From Sediminibacillus massiliensis (GTDB lineage: Bacteria; Bacillota; Bacilli; Bacillales; Amphibacillaceae): a stretch of DNA of 64,000 nt. The stretch covers positions 3,291,477 through 3,355,476 of the forward strand of contig NZ_LT732535.1 of the NCBI RefSeq assembly GCF_900156915.1, in the 5' to 3' direction. Below the pieces are notes generated by a model, which did no database searches, had not been told where the DNA came from, and saw only the letters and a list, made by a program, of their open reading frames with translations. Both the position numbers and the translations under genes were made by a program. Position 1 is the stretch's first letter; every line of letters begins with the position of its first letter. Shown here piece after piece: positions 8,968-19,683 of this stretch.

Positions 8968-10355
8968 ACGAAGAATGCGGGGTTTTTGCAATCTGGGGAC
9001 ACGAGAAAGCGGCTGAAGTCGCTTATTACGGATTGCACGCCCTTCAACACCGCGGTCAGGAAGGTGCGGGTATCGTTACAAGCGATGGAGAAGCTTTGCA
9101 TTTGCACAAAGGGAACGGATTGATAAATGAGGTATTTGAGCAAGATGAATTTTCCCGGTTGAAAGGAAACAGTGCGCTCGGTCATGTCCGCTATGCCACA
9201 CAGGGAGGTGGAGGCTATGAGAACGTACAGCCTCTTGTCTTCCGGTCCCAAAAGGAAAGTATGGCATTGGCCCATAACGGCAACTTGGTAAATGCCTATG
9301 CATTAAAAAATCAGCTTGAAGCACAGGGGAGCATCCTCCAGACTACTTCGGACACGGAGGTGCTGGCCCATTTGATTAAACGGAGCGGACACCTTGCCAT
9401 GGATGAAGCGATTATTCAGGCGTTGAGCATGATTAAAGGGGCTTATGCCTTCTCGATCATGACAGAAAAGCAGCTGTTTGTGGCGCTCGATCCACGGGGG
9501 TTGAGGCCGCTTTCCCTTGGAATGCTCGGTGGTTCTTATGTCATATCGTCCGAAACATGCGCTTTCGACGTGATCGGTGCTTCCTATATCAGAGAAATCG
9601 AGCCTGGGGAGTTATTGATTATAGATGAAAACGGCCTCCACTCGAGAAAGTTCGCATCACCAATTCAACGTACGCTCTGTTCCATGGAATATGTCTATTT
9701 TTCCCGTCCTGACAGCAATCTTGATGGGGTTAATGTCCATGCTTCCAGAAAAACGATGGGGAAAGAGCTTGCGTATGAAGCACCAATCGATGCGGATGTC
9801 GTGACAGGCGTTCCGGATTCCAGTATTTCTGCGGCTATCGGCTTTTCTGAAGCGACCGGCATTCCGTATGAACTTGGGTTGATCAAAAACCGTTATGTAG
9901 GAAGGACATTCATCCAGCCTTCCCAGGAATTAAGGGAACAAGGGGTGAAGATGAAACTTTCTGCAGTGCGGGGAATCGTCGAAGGGAAGCGAGTCGTTAT
10001 GGTCGATGATTCTATTGTGCGCGGCACTACTAGTAAGCGGATTGTAAGGCTTTTGAAAGAAGCGGGCGCTACGGAGGTTCATGTCCGGATTGCTTCTCCG
10101 CCAATCGAAAACCCTTGCTACTATGGTATAGATACATCCACAAAAGGCGAATTGATTGCATCCAATCATAGCACTGAAGAGATCCGTGAATTGATCGGGG
10201 CGGACAGCCTGGCATATCTGACAACAGCAGGATTGGAAAAATCGATCGTCAAAAAGAAAGACATGCTCGAGCATGGCATTTGCAATGCTTGTTTCACAGG
10301 GAATTATCCGACGGAAATATACCCGGAAACCGTCCTTCCCTTGGAAAAAGGATAA
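8943..10355 (+). CDS. purF: Amidophosphoribosyltransferase
   Basis: PurF commits PRPP to purine synthesis by making phosphoribosylamine. The start at 8943 (AAAGGGG eight bases upstream) gives an 11-residue propeptide, [11 protein letters not shown], before the nucleophile Cys12, exactly as in B. subtilis, where the propeptide is clipped off. The PRPP loop [14 protein letters not shown] is present. The four cysteines that hold the [4Fe-4S] cluster in the B. subtilis enzyme are conserved: one in TLCSMEY, one in ENPCYYG, and two in [10 protein letters not shown]. An in-frame ATG at 8925 is less likely. Length 470. Confidence 0.95.
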   Translation: MLAEIKGLNEECGVFAIWGHEKAAEVAYYGLHALQHRGQEGAGIVTSDGEALHLHKGNGLINEVFEQDEFSRLKGNSALGHVRYATQGGGGYENVQPLVFRSQKESMALAHNGNLVNAYALKNQLEAQGSILQTTSDTEVLAHLIKRSGHLAMDEAIIQALSMIKGAYAFSIMTEKQLFVALDPRGLRPLSLGMLGGSYVISSETCAFDVIGASYIREIEPGELLIIDENGLHSRKFASPIQRTLCSMEYVYFSRPDSNLDGVNVHASRKTMGKELAYEAPIDADVVTGVPDSSISAAIGFSEATGIPYELGLIKNRYVGRTFIQPSQELREQGVKMKLSAVRGIVEGKRVVMVDDSIVRGTTSKRIVRLLKEAGATEVHVRIASPPIENPCYYGIDTSTKGELIASNHSTEEIRELIGADSLAYLTTAGLEKSIVKKKDMLEHGICNACFTGNYPTEIYPETVLPLEKG

Positions 10356-10412
10356 TTGTCCGGGACCCATGCAGAAACAACTAAAAGGCATAAGCAGAGA
10401 AGGAGCGGGACA

Positions 10413-11438
10413 ATGAGTGAGATTTACAAACAGGCCGGTGTCGATGTCAATGCCGGTTATCAAGCAGTTGATTTAATGAAAAAGCATATTCAGACGACGA
10501 ACCGCGAGGAAGTGCTGGGCGGTGTCGGCTCTTTTGCGGGTTTGTTCGAATTGACCTCTTTCTCCTACAAAGAGCCCGTTTTAGTATCCGGCACAGATGG
10601 TGTTGGTACGAAGCTTAAGCTTGCCTTTGAAATGGATAAACATGATACAGTAGGTATTGACCTGGTGGCCATGTGTGTGAATGACATCCTGGCCCAAGGT
10701 GCCGACCCACTGTTTTTTCTTGACTATATAGCATGTGGCAAAAACGAACCACTTAAGATCGAACAAATCGTCAAGGGAATCTCTGACGGCTGCAGGGAAA
10801 GCGGTAGTGCGCTTATCGGCGGCGAGACAGCTGAGATGCCCGGTATGTATCAAGATGGAGAATACGACCTCGCGGGCTTTGTAGTCGGAATCGCAGAAAA
10901 GCAGCAGCTTATTACGGGCAATGGTGTAACGGCAGGCGATGCGGTTATCGGGATTGCCTCGAGCGGGGTCCATTCCAATGGATTTTCCTTAGTCCGGAAG
11001 ATTGTGGCAGAGAAGGAACTCGATCTACATCGGGTCTATCCAGGTTTGGATCGGCCATTGGGCGAAGAATTGTTGGAGCCGACCAGGATATATGCTTCGG
11101 CTGTGAAGAAGTTAAAGAAACACATCACAGTGAACGGAATTTCGCATATTACAGGTGGGGGATTTTACGAAAACCTGCCAAGGGCACTCCCAGAGAATCT
11201 TGGTGTCAAAATCAAGCAGAATTCGTGGGAAATTCCTCCGATTTTCCGCTTTTTAGAAACGTATGGCGGTATCTCTTTTGAGGACATGCTTGGGGTTTTC
11301 AACACGGGTATCGGTCTTGCGGTCATCGTTCCGCAGCAAGAAAAAGACCGGGCATTAGATTTAATGAAAGAAATGAACGAGAATGCATTTCTGATTGGAG
11401 AGGTCGTGGAGGAGCGGGGAGTGAAATTCAGCCAATGA
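10413..11438 (+). CDS. purM: Phosphoribosylformylglycinamidine cyclo-ligase
   Basis: PurM closes the imidazole ring (FGAM to AIR). The 341-residue protein starts MSEIYKQAGVD, like its relatives, at an ATG with AAGGAG upstream; the frame is open further upstream without a ribosome site. Motifs seen are SGTDGVGTKLKLAF, MCVNDILAQGADPLFFLDY, GGETAEMPGMY and HITGGGFYENLPR. Its stop overlaps purN (ATGA). Confidence 0.95.
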   Translation: MSEIYKQAGVDVNAGYQAVDLMKKHIQTTNREEVLGGVGSFAGLFELTSFSYKEPVLVSGTDGVGTKLKLAFEMDKHDTVGIDLVAMCVNDILAQGADPLFFLDYIACGKNEPLKIEQIVKGISDGCRESGSALIGGETAEMPGMYQDGEYDLAGFVVGIAEKQQLITGNGVTAGDAVIGIASSGVHSNGFSLVRKIVAEKELDLHRVYPGLDRPLGEELLEPTRIYASAVKKLKKHITVNGISHITGGGFYENLPRALPENLGVKIKQNSWEIPPIFRFLETYGGISFEDMLGVFNTGIGLAVIVPQQEKDRALDLMKEMNENAFLIGEVVEERGVKFSQ

Positions 11439-12028
11439 AGAAGAAACTCGCCGTCTTTGCTTCGGGTACAGGCAGCAATTTCGAGTTTATAGCCAAAGAA
11501 ATAACCAAAGGAACAGTAGATGGGGAGATTGAGATCCTCGTTTGTGATAAACCTGGAGCTGAAGTAATAGAAAAAGCGGAGTCCCTCTCCATCCCTGTAT
11601 GGACCTTTGATGCCAAACTATATCCCTCCAAACAAAGCTATGAAACGGAAATCCTCTTAAAACTAAGAGAGATCGGCGTTGAATGGATTATCCTTGCCGG
11701 CTACATGCGTTTGGTCGGACCGACGCTTTTATCAGCGTTTGAAAATCGGATAGTGAACATCCATCCGTCTCTTTTGCCGGCTTTTCCGGGAAAGGATGCC
11801 ATCGGGCAAGCGCTGGATGCAGGTGTCAAGTTAACCGGTGTGACCATTCATTTTGTAGATGCAGGAATGGATACAGGAAAGATTATCGAACAAGAGGCGG
11901 TCCGGATAGAGTCACAGGATGACAGGCTCACGCTTCAGAAGAGAATACAAGCAATAGAGCATGAGCTTTTTCCTAAAACGATTCAAGCACTATTAACATC
12001 TATTCCAAGAGAGGAGATCAACTCATGA
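11435..12028 (+). CDS. purN: Phosphoribosylglycinamide formyltransferase
   Basis: PurN formylates GAR with 10-formyl-tetrahydrofolate. The 197-residue protein has ASGTGSNFE at the N-terminus, the catalytic [12 protein letters not shown] loop (Asn and His), and [17 protein letters not shown] containing the essential Asp. Start and stop overlap purM and purH by four bases each. Confidence 0.95.
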   Translation: MKKKLAVFASGTGSNFEFIAKEITKGTVDGEIEILVCDKPGAEVIEKAESLSIPVWTFDAKLYPSKQSYETEILLKLREIGVEWIILAGYMRLVGPTLLSAFENRIVNIHPSLLPAFPGKDAIGQALDAGVKLTGVTIHFVDAGMDTGKIIEQEAVRIESQDDRLTLQKRIQAIEHELFPKTIQALLTSIPREEINS

Positions 12029-13557
12029 AAAAACGTGCATTGATCAGTGTATCAGATAAAAGTAACCTGCTCGATTTTGCCGGAGGGCTGGATCGGCTGG
12101 GTTATGAAATCATTTCGACCGGCGGGACGCTGAAGAAGCTGCAAGAAGCTGGACTTCCGGCTGTACCGGTTTCAGACATTACCAAATTCGATGAAATTTT
12201 GGATGGCAGAGTAAAAACACTTCATCCCAATATCCACAGTGGATTATTGGCTCAAAGAGATAATCCCTCCCATAAACAGCAGTTGGAAGAACGGGATATT
12301 GACCCGATCGACATCGTAGTGGTCAATTTATATCCGTTTAAACAAACGATTGAAAAAGAAGGCGTTACAGAAGAAGATGCAATCGAAAATATCGATATCG
12401 GCGGTCCGACAATGCTTCGTGCAGCAGCTAAAAATTTCCACGATGTAACGGTAATCGTAGACCCTGCCGATTATCAGCCTGTATTGGAGCAGCTCGAACA
12501 ACAGTCATTAACAAAGGAATCGCGCAAGATACTAGCAGCCAAAGTGTTCCGCCATACTGCCAATTACGATGCGATGATCGCCGGTTATTTTTCGGAGATT
12601 ACGGACGAGAAAAACACGGATACACTCACTCTTACATATGAAAAAGTCCAGACACTGAGATATGGCGAAAACCCACACCAGGAAGCTGCTTTCTACAAAG
12701 AAGGCAATGTAAAAGGGGCATCAATCGCCAACGCCAATCAGCTCCACGGAAAAGAACTTTCTTATAACAATATCCAAGATGCGAATGCTGCATTGGAAAT
12801 CGTATTGGAATACCAGGGTCCAGCCGCTGTAGCGGTTAAGCACATGAATCCTTGTGGAGTGGGCATCGGCCAGACAATTTCACAAGCATTTGCAAAGGCC
12901 TATGAAGCTGATCCGGTGTCCATTTTCGGTGGTATTGTAGCGTTGAACCAGGAAGTCGATGAAGATACGGCTGATCAATTGAAGGATATCTTTTTGGAAA
13001 TTGTGATTGCTCCTTCTTTCTCAGCTAAAGCGATGGAAATTCTGACAGTGAAGAAAAACATCCGACTATTGGAAATCCCAATGGAAGCGGGTGCGAACAA
13101 ACAGCAGAAGGTTGTCAGCGTCGTTGGCGGGTTATTGGTGCAGGACGCCGATAACGGTGCTGTCTCGGCGGAAGATTTAACAGTGCCAACCAAGAGAAAA
13201 CCATCAGAGGAAGAATTAGAAGAGTTGTTGTTCTCATGGAAAGTCGTTAAACATGTTAAGTCAAATGCCATTGTGGTGGCCAAGCAGGACCAGACACTAG
13301 GAGTTGGTGCAGGGCAAATGAATCGCGTCGGAGCTGCCAAAATTGCTTTGGAGCAAGCCGGTGACAAGGCTCAAGGTGCTGTAATGGCTTCCGATGCTTT
13401 TTTCCCAATGCCAGATACGGTAGAAGCTGCTGCTGAAGCGGGCATCAAGGCAATCATCCAGCCTGGTGGGTCAAAACGGGATGAAGACTCCATCCTTGCA
13501 TGTGATAAGCATGGGATTGCGATGGTATTTACCGGGATGAGGCATTTCAAACATTGA
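12025..13557 (+). CDS. purH: Bifunctional AICAR formyltransferase / IMP cyclohydrolase
   Basis: PurH performs the last two steps to IMP. In the 510-residue protein the N-terminal MGS-like IMP cyclohydrolase domain ([40 protein letters not shown]) is followed by the transformylase domain with [17 protein letters not shown] and [11 protein letters not shown]. The start overlaps purN by four bases. Confidence 0.95.
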   Translation: MKKRALISVSDKSNLLDFAGGLDRLGYEIISTGGTLKKLQEAGLPAVPVSDITKFDEILDGRVKTLHPNIHSGLLAQRDNPSHKQQLEERDIDPIDIVVVNLYPFKQTIEKEGVTEEDAIENIDIGGPTMLRAAAKNFHDVTVIVDPADYQPVLEQLEQQSLTKESRKILAAKVFRHTANYDAMIAGYFSEITDEKNTDTLTLTYEKVQTLRYGENPHQEAAFYKEGNVKGASIANANQLHGKELSYNNIQDANAALEIVLEYQGPAAVAVKHMNPCGVGIGQTISQAFAKAYEADPVSIFGGIVALNQEVDEDTADQLKDIFLEIVIAPSFSAKAMEILTVKKNIRLLEIPMEAGANKQQKVVSVVGGLLVQDADNGAVSAEDLTVPTKRKPSEEELEELLFSWKVVKHVKSNAIVVAKQDQTLGVGAGQMNRVGAAKIALEQAGDKAQGAVMASDAFFPMPDTVEAAAEAGIKAIIQPGGSKRDEDSILACDKHGIAMVFTGMRHFKH

Positions 13558-13576
13558 TTCGGAACCAGGATGGCTG

Positions 13577-13599
13577 GCGGTCGGGAATTGCCCGATCGC
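13577..13599 (+). other. Hairpin between purH and purD
   Basis: GCGGTCGGG and CCCGATCGC form a 9-bp stem with a five-base loop inside the 92-base gap before purD. No T-run follows, so it is not a standard terminator. It may affect message stability or simply be chance. Confidence 0.35.
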
Positions 13600-13649
13600 T
13601 TATTCGTCCGCGGTTTACATAATGGACTACGAAGAACAGGGGGAATTTG

Positions 13650-14900
13650 GTGAAAGTTTTAGTTGTCGGCAGTGGTGGAAGAGAACACAGCATTATCGAA
13701 AAATTATCTCTAAGTCAGGAAGTGGAGAAAATTTATGCAGCCCCTGGTAACGGTGGGACTCAAGACAAAGCTGTCTGTTTAGATATAGGGGATGATCAGA
13801 TAGACGAACTGCTTGCGTTTGCTGTAGAACATCAAATTGATTGGACGATAGTGGGACCGGAAGTGCCATTGAATGCGGGAATTGTTGATGCATTTGAGGA
13901 AGCCGGCTTGAATATTTTCGGACCAAGAAAAGATGCTGCCTTAATCGAAGGAAGCAAGGATTTTGCCAAATCCTTTATGGAAAAATACCGCATACCTACC
14001 GCCGCCTATCAAACTTTTACAGATGCTGAACAGGCAAAGGCTTATATCGAAAATCAAGGAGCTCCGATTGTCATCAAAGCTGACGGTCTGGCGGCAGGAA
14101 AGGGAGTTGTGGTGGCCGTTGACAAGCAGGAGGCCTTTGCGGCTGTCGACAGAATGTTATTGGACAATCAATTCGGCAATGCTGGATCAAGAATAGTGGT
14201 GGAACAATTCTTAGAAGGAAAAGAATTTTCGCTGATGGCGTTTGTAGACGGAGAAAATGTATACCCGATGGTGCCGGCTCGTGACCACAAACGGGCGTAT
14301 GATGGCGACGAGGGACCAAATACCGGGGGCATGGGTGCCTATGCCCCGATTCCGGAGTTGAGGGAGCACGTCGTCGAAACAGCTGTACGGAATATTCTTG
14401 TGCCGGCAGCAAAAGGCATGGTTCAAGAAGGCAGGCCCTTTTCCGGAATCCTTTACGCTGGATTGATCGAGACAGACCAAGGTCCCCAGGTGATCGAATT
14501 CAATGCCAGGTTCGGTGATCCGGAAACTCAAGTAGTCTTGCCTTTACTGCAAAACGACCTTATCCAAGTGATTGTGGATGTGAAAAAGGGAAAAGATCCA
14601 CAGCTTGCCTGGGAAGAAGCATACTGTATCGGTACAGTTGTAGCTTCGAAGGGTTATCCCGGCAGTTATGAAAAAGGGATACAGCTCCCGGAATTGAAGC
14701 AGGAAGGAAAAGAGGAGTGCTTCGTCATCCATGCAGGAACGAAACTTGACGGCGCCCGCCTTCGATCTTCTGGAGGAAGAGTGCTGTTAGTGGGCTCCAA
14801 ACAAAGGGAACAGCACCTTGCACAGTCCTCAGTGTACAAATATTTGGAAAGATTCGACCGTGATGAGCACTTTTTCTACCGTAAAGATATAGGTTTTTAA
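13650..14900 (+). CDS. purD: Phosphoribosylamine-glycine ligase
   Basis: PurD is an ATP-grasp enzyme making GAR, the second pathway step. The 416-residue protein has VVGSGGREHSI at the start, KADGLAAGKGVVVA, the family signature RFGDPETQ and a C-terminal FYRKDIGF. The GTG at 13650 follows AGGGGG; a TTG one codon upstream is possible. It is the last gene of the purine operon and is followed by a terminator. Confidence 0.95.
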   Translation: MKVLVVGSGGREHSIIEKLSLSQEVEKIYAAPGNGGTQDKAVCLDIGDDQIDELLAFAVEHQIDWTIVGPEVPLNAGIVDAFEEAGLNIFGPRKDAALIEGSKDFAKSFMEKYRIPTAAYQTFTDAEQAKAYIENQGAPIVIKADGLAAGKGVVVAVDKQEAFAAVDRMLLDNQFGNAGSRIVVEQFLEGKEFSLMAFVDGENVYPMVPARDHKRAYDGDEGPNTGGMGAYAPIPELREHVVETAVRNILVPAAKGMVQEGRPFSGILYAGLIETDQGPQVIEFNARFGDPETQVVLPLLQNDLIQVIVDVKKGKDPQLAWEEAYCIGTVVASKGYPGSYEKGIQLPELKQEGKEECFVIHAGTKLDGARLRSSGGRVLLVGSKQREQHLAQSSVYKYLERFDRDEHFFYRKDIGF

Positions 14901-14909
14901 AAAATGTTG

Positions 14910-14941
14910 AAGGAAGGACGAAGAAAACGTTCTTCCTTTTT
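14910..14941 (+). terminator. Terminator after purD
   Basis: AAGGAAGGACG (14910-14920) pairs with CGTTCTTCCTT (one G-U pair), followed by Ts. It ends the purine operon. Confidence 0.75.
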
Positions 14942-15049
14942 CACGCATTGTAAATGTTAACTTTCTGTTACAATAAAGCAAATTACTTAGTGAAAACAAG
15001 GAGACATGTGGTAGGATATAGTAAACGATTACATTTGAGGAGAATTCAC

Positions 15050-16792
15050 ATGAATGAACACCTTTACCGATGGAGAAACAAGGAACTTAGAGAACATGTT
15101 TCCGTTATCGATGGTTTGCTTTCTCCAACCATAATAATTAAAAATGTCGTCTATTTAAATGTTTTTTTAAAGCAATGGATCAAAGCAAATATCTGGGTTT
15201 ATGATGACAGAATTGTCTATGTAGGGGATAAGATGCCTGCAGATATTACCGATATAGAAATAGTGGATGGTGAGGGCAAATACGCCGTTCCGGGTTACAT
15301 TGAACCCCATGCCCATCCTTTCCAATTATATAACCCAAAAGAACTTGCTGAATACGCGGCGCAAACCGGAACAACCACCTTGATGAATGACAACTTGGTT
15401 TGGCTTTATTTGTTAAACAGAAAGAAAGCGTTTACATTGTTGGATGAATTTATGAATTTCCCTGTCTCCATGTATTGGTGGGCAAGATTTGATTCCCAAA
15501 CATGCCTGCAAAACGAACAAATGCTGTTTAACAATCCGGAAGTGCTGGCATGGCTGGAACATGAAGCGGTGGTACAGGGTGGGGAACTTACATCCTGGCC
15601 CCAAGTGTTGAAAGACGATGATCGGATATTGTATTGGATGCAGGAGACCAAACGGCTGGGAAAACCGATCGAAGGACATTTCCCTGGAGCTTCCGAGCAT
15701 ACTTTGGTCAAGATGAAACTTTTAGGAGCCAGCGCTGATCATGAGGCAATGACCGGGCAGGAAGCGGTCGACCGACTGCAAATGGGGTATCAAGTAGGAT
15801 TGAGGTATTCCTCGATTCGTCCTGATTTGGCTGATTTGTTGAAAGAAATGCGGGAACTCGGAGTGACTAATTTTGAACAAGTAACCATGACTACGGACGG
15901 GTCCACTCCTTCTTTCTATGAAGGTGGGATGATGAACCAGTGTCTTCAAATCGCGATCGAGCAGGGGGTTCCCGTGGAAGAAGCCTATATGATGGCGAGT
16001 TACAACGCGGCCAAACACTTCAATATGAGAGACCGGCTTGGCAGTATCGCTCCCGGCCAGGTTGCCCACATCAATATACTAACAGCCAAGGACAATCCGA
16101 ATCCTGAAGCTGTACTGGCCAAAGGTGTCTGGATGAAAAAACATGGAAAACCAATCGACTCCGACCGTTCAATTGCATGGAAAGAACTCGGGGTCCAGCC
16201 TTTGTCTCTTGATTGGGATCTGTGTGAAGACGATCTCCAGTTTTCACAGCCGATTGGTATGGAAATGGTCAATGATGTCATCATTAAAGCTTATCCGCTT
16301 ACCATCGATGCTTCTGTGGAGGAGCTTGGTAAAAATCATTCCGAAGCTTTCCTCATGCTCATGGATAAACATGGCGGCTGGCGGGTCAATACGATTATCA
16401 AAGGTTTTACCGATAAACTTGGCGGACTTGTCAGTTCCTATTCAGGTACGGGAGATATTTTAGCCATTGGAAAAAACAAGCAGGATATGATGACAGCTTT
16501 CAAAAGGATGAAAGAAATCGGCGGTGGAATCGTGTTGGCCGATCAAGGAGAAATCATCTTTGAACTCCCGCTGGCTTTGGCGGGGATGATGTATGACGGC
16601 AAAATGGAGGAGCTTATCGAGTTGGAGCAAACGTTCAAGAGCTTGTTGAAAGACTATGGATATCAATTTACGGATCCAGTATACAACCTTCTGTTTCTAT
16701 CATCCATACACTTGCCTTTCATCAGGATCACTCCGCAGGGAATTGTGGACGTTAAGAAGAAAGAGGTTCTATTTCCGGCGATCATGCGGTAG
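15050..16792 (+). CDS. yerA: Adenine deaminase, YerA type
   Basis: This amidohydrolase-superfamily protein is predicted to convert adenine to hypoxanthine, feeding purine salvage. The ATG at 15050 (TTGAGGAG upstream) gives 580 residues, the length I recall for B. subtilis YerA. The metal-binding motif EPHAHPF is near residue 85, GHFPGASE near 205 and GLRYSSIRPDL near 250. A C-terminal adenine-deaminase domain has GGIVLADQGEIIFELPL. YerA proteins differ from the classical AdeC, so the activity here is by family. The position directly after purD is as in B. subtilis. Confidence 0.85.
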   Translation: MNEHLYRWRNKELREHVSVIDGLLSPTIIIKNVVYLNVFLKQWIKANIWVYDDRIVYVGDKMPADITDIEIVDGEGKYAVPGYIEPHAHPFQLYNPKELAEYAAQTGTTTLMNDNLVWLYLLNRKKAFTLLDEFMNFPVSMYWWARFDSQTCLQNEQMLFNNPEVLAWLEHEAVVQGGELTSWPQVLKDDDRILYWMQETKRLGKPIEGHFPGASEHTLVKMKLLGASADHEAMTGQEAVDRLQMGYQVGLRYSSIRPDLADLLKEMRELGVTNFEQVTMTTDGSTPSFYEGGMMNQCLQIAIEQGVPVEEAYMMASYNAAKHFNMRDRLGSIAPGQVAHINILTAKDNPNPEAVLAKGVWMKKHGKPIDSDRSIAWKELGVQPLSLDWDLCEDDLQFSQPIGMEMVNDVIIKAYPLTIDASVEELGKNHSEAFLMLMDKHGGWRVNTIIKGFTDKLGGLVSSYSGTGDILAIGKNKQDMMTAFKRMKEIGGGIVLADQGEIIFELPLALAGMMYDGKMEELIELEQTFKSLLKDYGYQFTDPVYNLLFLSSIHLPFIRITPQGIVDVKKKEVLFPAIMR

Positions 16793-16824
16793 AATTATGG
16801 AAAGAGAGATGAATAGGGCATTAC

Positions 16825-16863
16825 TAGGAAAACACTACAATTTGTGGTGTTTTCCTATCTTTA
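16825..16863 (+). terminator. Hairpin terminator after yerA
   Basis: TAGGAAAACACTAC (16825-16838) pairs along 14 bp with GTGGTGTTTTCCTA (16844-16857, one G-U pair); the T-run after it is weak. It separates yerA from yerB. Confidence 0.65.
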
Positions 16864-16901
16864 TCACCTCTTTTCAATGCTTGGCAGAAAGTGTGGGGAT
16901 T

Positions 16902-17987
16902 ATGAGAAAAAAGTGGCTTGTGTCATTCATCGGAATTTTATTGGCTCTTCTGTTCTTGGCTGCCTGTTCTGATCAGAAAAATGAGGATGATCAAAGACCG
17001 GAAAACCAAACAGGTGAAGAGGTTCCACCACAAAATGCAGAAGAAGAAAAAGTTGCAAGTGACGAAAAGGAAAACGAAGTGGAAGGGAAGAATATATATC
17101 CGCTCACAGGGCTCCGTACAAATGAGCCTGTCGATGACCGGATAGTGGCCGTTATGGTGAACAACCATGCTAAGGCAAGGCCGCAAACGGGACTCAGCAA
17201 AGCGGATATTGTGTTTGAAATTCTGGCAGAAGGCAATATCACCAGGTTCATGGCTCTATTTCAAAGTGAGCAGCCAACTGAAGTCGGACCGGTACGGAGC
17301 GCAAGGGAGTATTACTACCAGCTTGCCAAGGGTTACAGTGCGCTGTACGTCTATCATGGAGCTGCGACACATATAGAAGAAGAGCTTCGCAGCGGAGTTG
17401 TCGATAATTTAAACGGATCTTATTACGATAATGATAATTATCTATTCAAGAGATCGAGTACAAGAGTGGCTCCACATAATTCCTATTTATTGTTTGACAA
17501 TATATATGAAGAAGCAGGCAATCAGGGGTACCAGGTGGAGATGGATCATCAACCTTTGCCGTTTTTACAGGAAGAAGAAACAGCTAAAATCGAGGGGAGA
17601 GAAACGGCAGAAGTTTCCTTCCATTACGATACAACACCAACGAGATATGTTTACAATGAAGAAGAGGAGAAATATAGCCGTTACAATGCAGAAGATCAAT
17701 CAGTCGAATTGGATAGTAACGTCCCGATCCAACTGGACAATGTGTTTTTAATCGAAACAGCCCACAAGGTAATCGATGATGCAGGACGCCGTGAAGTAGA
17801 TTTGAAGTCTGGAGGAAATGCTTACCTACTTCAAAAGGGGAAGCTGCAAGTGGTTGAATGGAGAAATGTCGATGGCCGTATATTGCCTTATAAAGACGGG
17901 AGCCAAGTTGGTTTCGTACCCGGAAAGACATGGATCAACGTACTACCGGAAAGTAAAGGGCTGGAAAGTTCCGTCACAATCAAATAA
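16902..17987 (+). CDS. yerB: DUF3048 lipoprotein YerB
   Basis: A 361-residue predicted lipoprotein. The signal MRKKWLVSFIGILLALLFLAAC ends in the lipobox LAAC with the lipid Cys at position 22. An acidic low-complexity linker (about residues 23-60) and then the DUF3048 region follow (NIYPLTGL, VGPVRSAREYYYQLAKGYSA, SSTRVAPHNSYL). It would be anchored on the outer face of the membrane; the function is unknown. The ATG at 16902 is chosen because the signal peptide begins there, and the long upstream open frame lacks a ribosome site. Confidence 0.88.
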   Translation: MRKKWLVSFIGILLALLFLAACSDQKNEDDQRPENQTGEEVPPQNAEEEKVASDEKENEVEGKNIYPLTGLRTNEPVDDRIVAVMVNNHAKARPQTGLSKADIVFEILAEGNITRFMALFQSEQPTEVGPVRSAREYYYQLAKGYSALYVYHGAATHIEEELRSGVVDNLNGSYYDNDNYLFKRSSTRVAPHNSYLLFDNIYEEAGNQGYQVEMDHQPLPFLQEEETAKIEGRETAEVSFHYDTTPTRYVYNEEEEKYSRYNAEDQSVELDSNVPIQLDNVFLIETAHKVIDDAGRREVDLKSGGNAYLLQKGKLQVVEWRNVDGRILPYKDGSQVGFVPGKTWINVLPESKGLESSVTIK

Positions 17988-18025
17988 GATTGCTAGTAAC
18001 AACCTCTAATAAGGAGTGTACATGG

Positions 18026-18340
18026 ATGCAAATAGATAAACTAAGAGGAGAGCAGTTAGATCAATTATTCGAGGCGATCCTTTCATTGAAAGACAAGGAA
18101 GAGTGTTACCGGTTTTTTGATGACATTGCGACGATAAGTGAAATTCAGTCACTATCCCAGCGGCTCCTCGTGGCAAAGATGCTGAAAGAAGGTTATACAT
18201 ATGGGGTGATCGTCGAGGAATCGAAAGCCTCTACCACCACCATCTCCCGTGTGAAAAGGTGTCTTAATTACGGAAATGATGCTTATTCCATGGTCCTGGA
18301 CAGAATTGAAGACAACAAAAAAGAAACAGAAGAAGAGTGA
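18026..18340 (+). CDS. yerC: YerC/YecD family TrpR-like regulator
   Basis: The 104-residue protein is all-helical with a TrpR-like helix-turn-helix. The key segment SLSQRLLVAKMLKEGYTYGVI then VEESKASTTTISRVKRCL covers about residues 44-85. It is probably a DNA-binding repressor; I know of no firmly assigned ligand. AAGGAG is nine bases before the ATG. Length and position after yerB match B. subtilis. Confidence 0.9.
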   Translation: MQIDKLRGEQLDQLFEAILSLKDKEECYRFFDDIATISEIQSLSQRLLVAKMLKEGYTYGVIVEESKASTTTISRVKRCLNYGNDAYSMVLDRIEDNKKETEEE

Positions 18341-18389
18341 AACAAACTAAACTTTACAAAACCATCGTAGCAGTGAAAGGGGACAAACC

Positions 18390-19376
18390 ATGGTCAAATT
18401 CGGAATCATCGGAACAAATTGGATAACGGAACACTTCATCAATGCAGCATCAAAAGTGGACAGCTTCTCCTTAGCCGCTGTTTATTCTCGCACAGAAGAA
18501 AAAGCGGACGAGTTTGCCAGGAAATTCGGGGCACCGAATATCTACACAGATATAGAGGAATTCTGCAAGAGCGATCAATTTGATGCAGTATATATAGCAA
18601 GCCCTAATTCCATGCATCAGGAGCATGCCACGTTATGTATGCAAAATGGCAAACATGTTTTGGTCGAGAAGTCGATCGCTTCCAATACAAAAGAAGTTCG
18701 GGAAATGATCGATACGGCCAAACAATCAGGAGTATTGCTGATGGAGGCGTTGAAGACAACATTCCTTCCAAACTTTCAGGCAGTACAGGAAAACTTGCAC
18801 AAAATCGGAGAAGTAAGACGGTATTTCGCAAGTTATTGCCAGTATTCCTCCAGATATGATGCTTATAAAGAAGGCACAGTCCTTAATGCATTCAAACCGG
18901 AGCTGTCCAACGGATCATTGATGGACATTGGGGTTTACTGCATTTATCCTATGGTGGCTTTGTTCGGAAAACCGAATAGCCTGAAGGCGAACAGCCTAAT
19001 GCTTGATTCCGGGGTAGACGGGCAGGGAAGTGTCATTTTCGATTATGATTCCCTCAACGGTGCCGTCATGTATTCCAAAATCTCGAATTCCCATATACCG
19101 ACTGAGATTCAAGGGGAGAAAGGTTGTATTCTTCTTGATAATATCAATACGCCGACACGTGTGGAAATCAAGTATAACGACGGTACGACAGAAGATATTT
19201 CCAGACCGCAGGAAGAGCAGGCGATGTATTATGAAGCAAAGGCATTCATCGAACTGATCGAACAGGGAAAAACCGAGTCGGATGTCAATTCGTTTGAGCG
19301 TACCTATACTACCGCTGCATTGCTGGAGGAAACGAGAAACCAAATCGGCCTTGCATTTCCTGCTGACGAAAAGTAG
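18390..19376 (+). CDS. Gfo/Idh/MocA family oxidoreductase
   Basis: A 328-residue NAD(P)-dependent oxidoreductase. The Rossmann start is GIIGTNWITEHF, followed by AVYSRTEEKADEFA, the catalytic EKSIASN segment (EKP in most members; here Lys is kept and Pro is replaced by Ser), and a C-terminal alpha/beta domain with SLMDIGVYCIYP. It resembles B. subtilis YulF, though the substrate is not known. It follows yerC by 49 bases and has its own terminator. The EKP-to-EKS change is mild and need not abolish activity. Confidence 0.82.
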   Translation: MVKFGIIGTNWITEHFINAASKVDSFSLAAVYSRTEEKADEFARKFGAPNIYTDIEEFCKSDQFDAVYIASPNSMHQEHATLCMQNGKHVLVEKSIASNTKEVREMIDTAKQSGVLLMEALKTTFLPNFQAVQENLHKIGEVRRYFASYCQYSSRYDAYKEGTVLNAFKPELSNGSLMDIGVYCIYPMVALFGKPNSLKANSLMLDSGVDGQGSVIFDYDSLNGAVMYSKISNSHIPTEIQGEKGCILLDNINTPTRVEIKYNDGTTEDISRPQEEQAMYYEAKAFIELIEQGKTESDVNSFERTYTTAALLEETRNQIGLAFPADEK

Positions 19377-19417
19377 CATACAGGGGCAGGAGTAAGAGAG
19401 ACAAAGAGAGATAATAT

Positions 19418-19452
19418 AAAAGTGCGGGTATTTTGCTGCCCGCACTTTTTTT
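19418..19452 (+). terminator. Terminator after the oxidoreductase gene
   Basis: AGTGCGGG and CCCGCACT form a perfect 8-bp stem, extended by A-T pairs and followed by a run of seven Ts. Confidence 0.85.
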
Positions 19453-19586
19453 CCGTTTTCTGCCGAATATGGTAAATTCGGTGATGTTGTAGGCTGCATT
19501 GTTCCATTTCTCGTTCGATATTCTGTATTCTTACATAATAAATCTGTAAGTTCACCCTTTTTTCACTCAATAGTAAACGGGATTTT

Positions 19587-19595
19587 TGCTATAAT
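19587..19595 (+). promoter_or_regulatory. Extended -10 promoter of pcrB operon
   Basis: TGCTATAAT is a perfect extended -10 (TGnTATAAT) about 90 bases before the pcrB start. No good -35 lies at the usual distance, as is common for extended -10 promoters. Confidence 0.6.
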
Positions 19596-19683
19596 GAGTA
19601 AATGGATAAAAATCGATCCGACCATATTTTCTCTCGCTATAAAGGCTTGGAAGATAGGAAATCCTTTTGGAGGTAGTAAGTGC

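Noticed and set aside
13577-13599. Terminator between purH and purD
   Set aside because: The hairpin has no T-run, and purD belongs to the operon; listed only as a hairpin.
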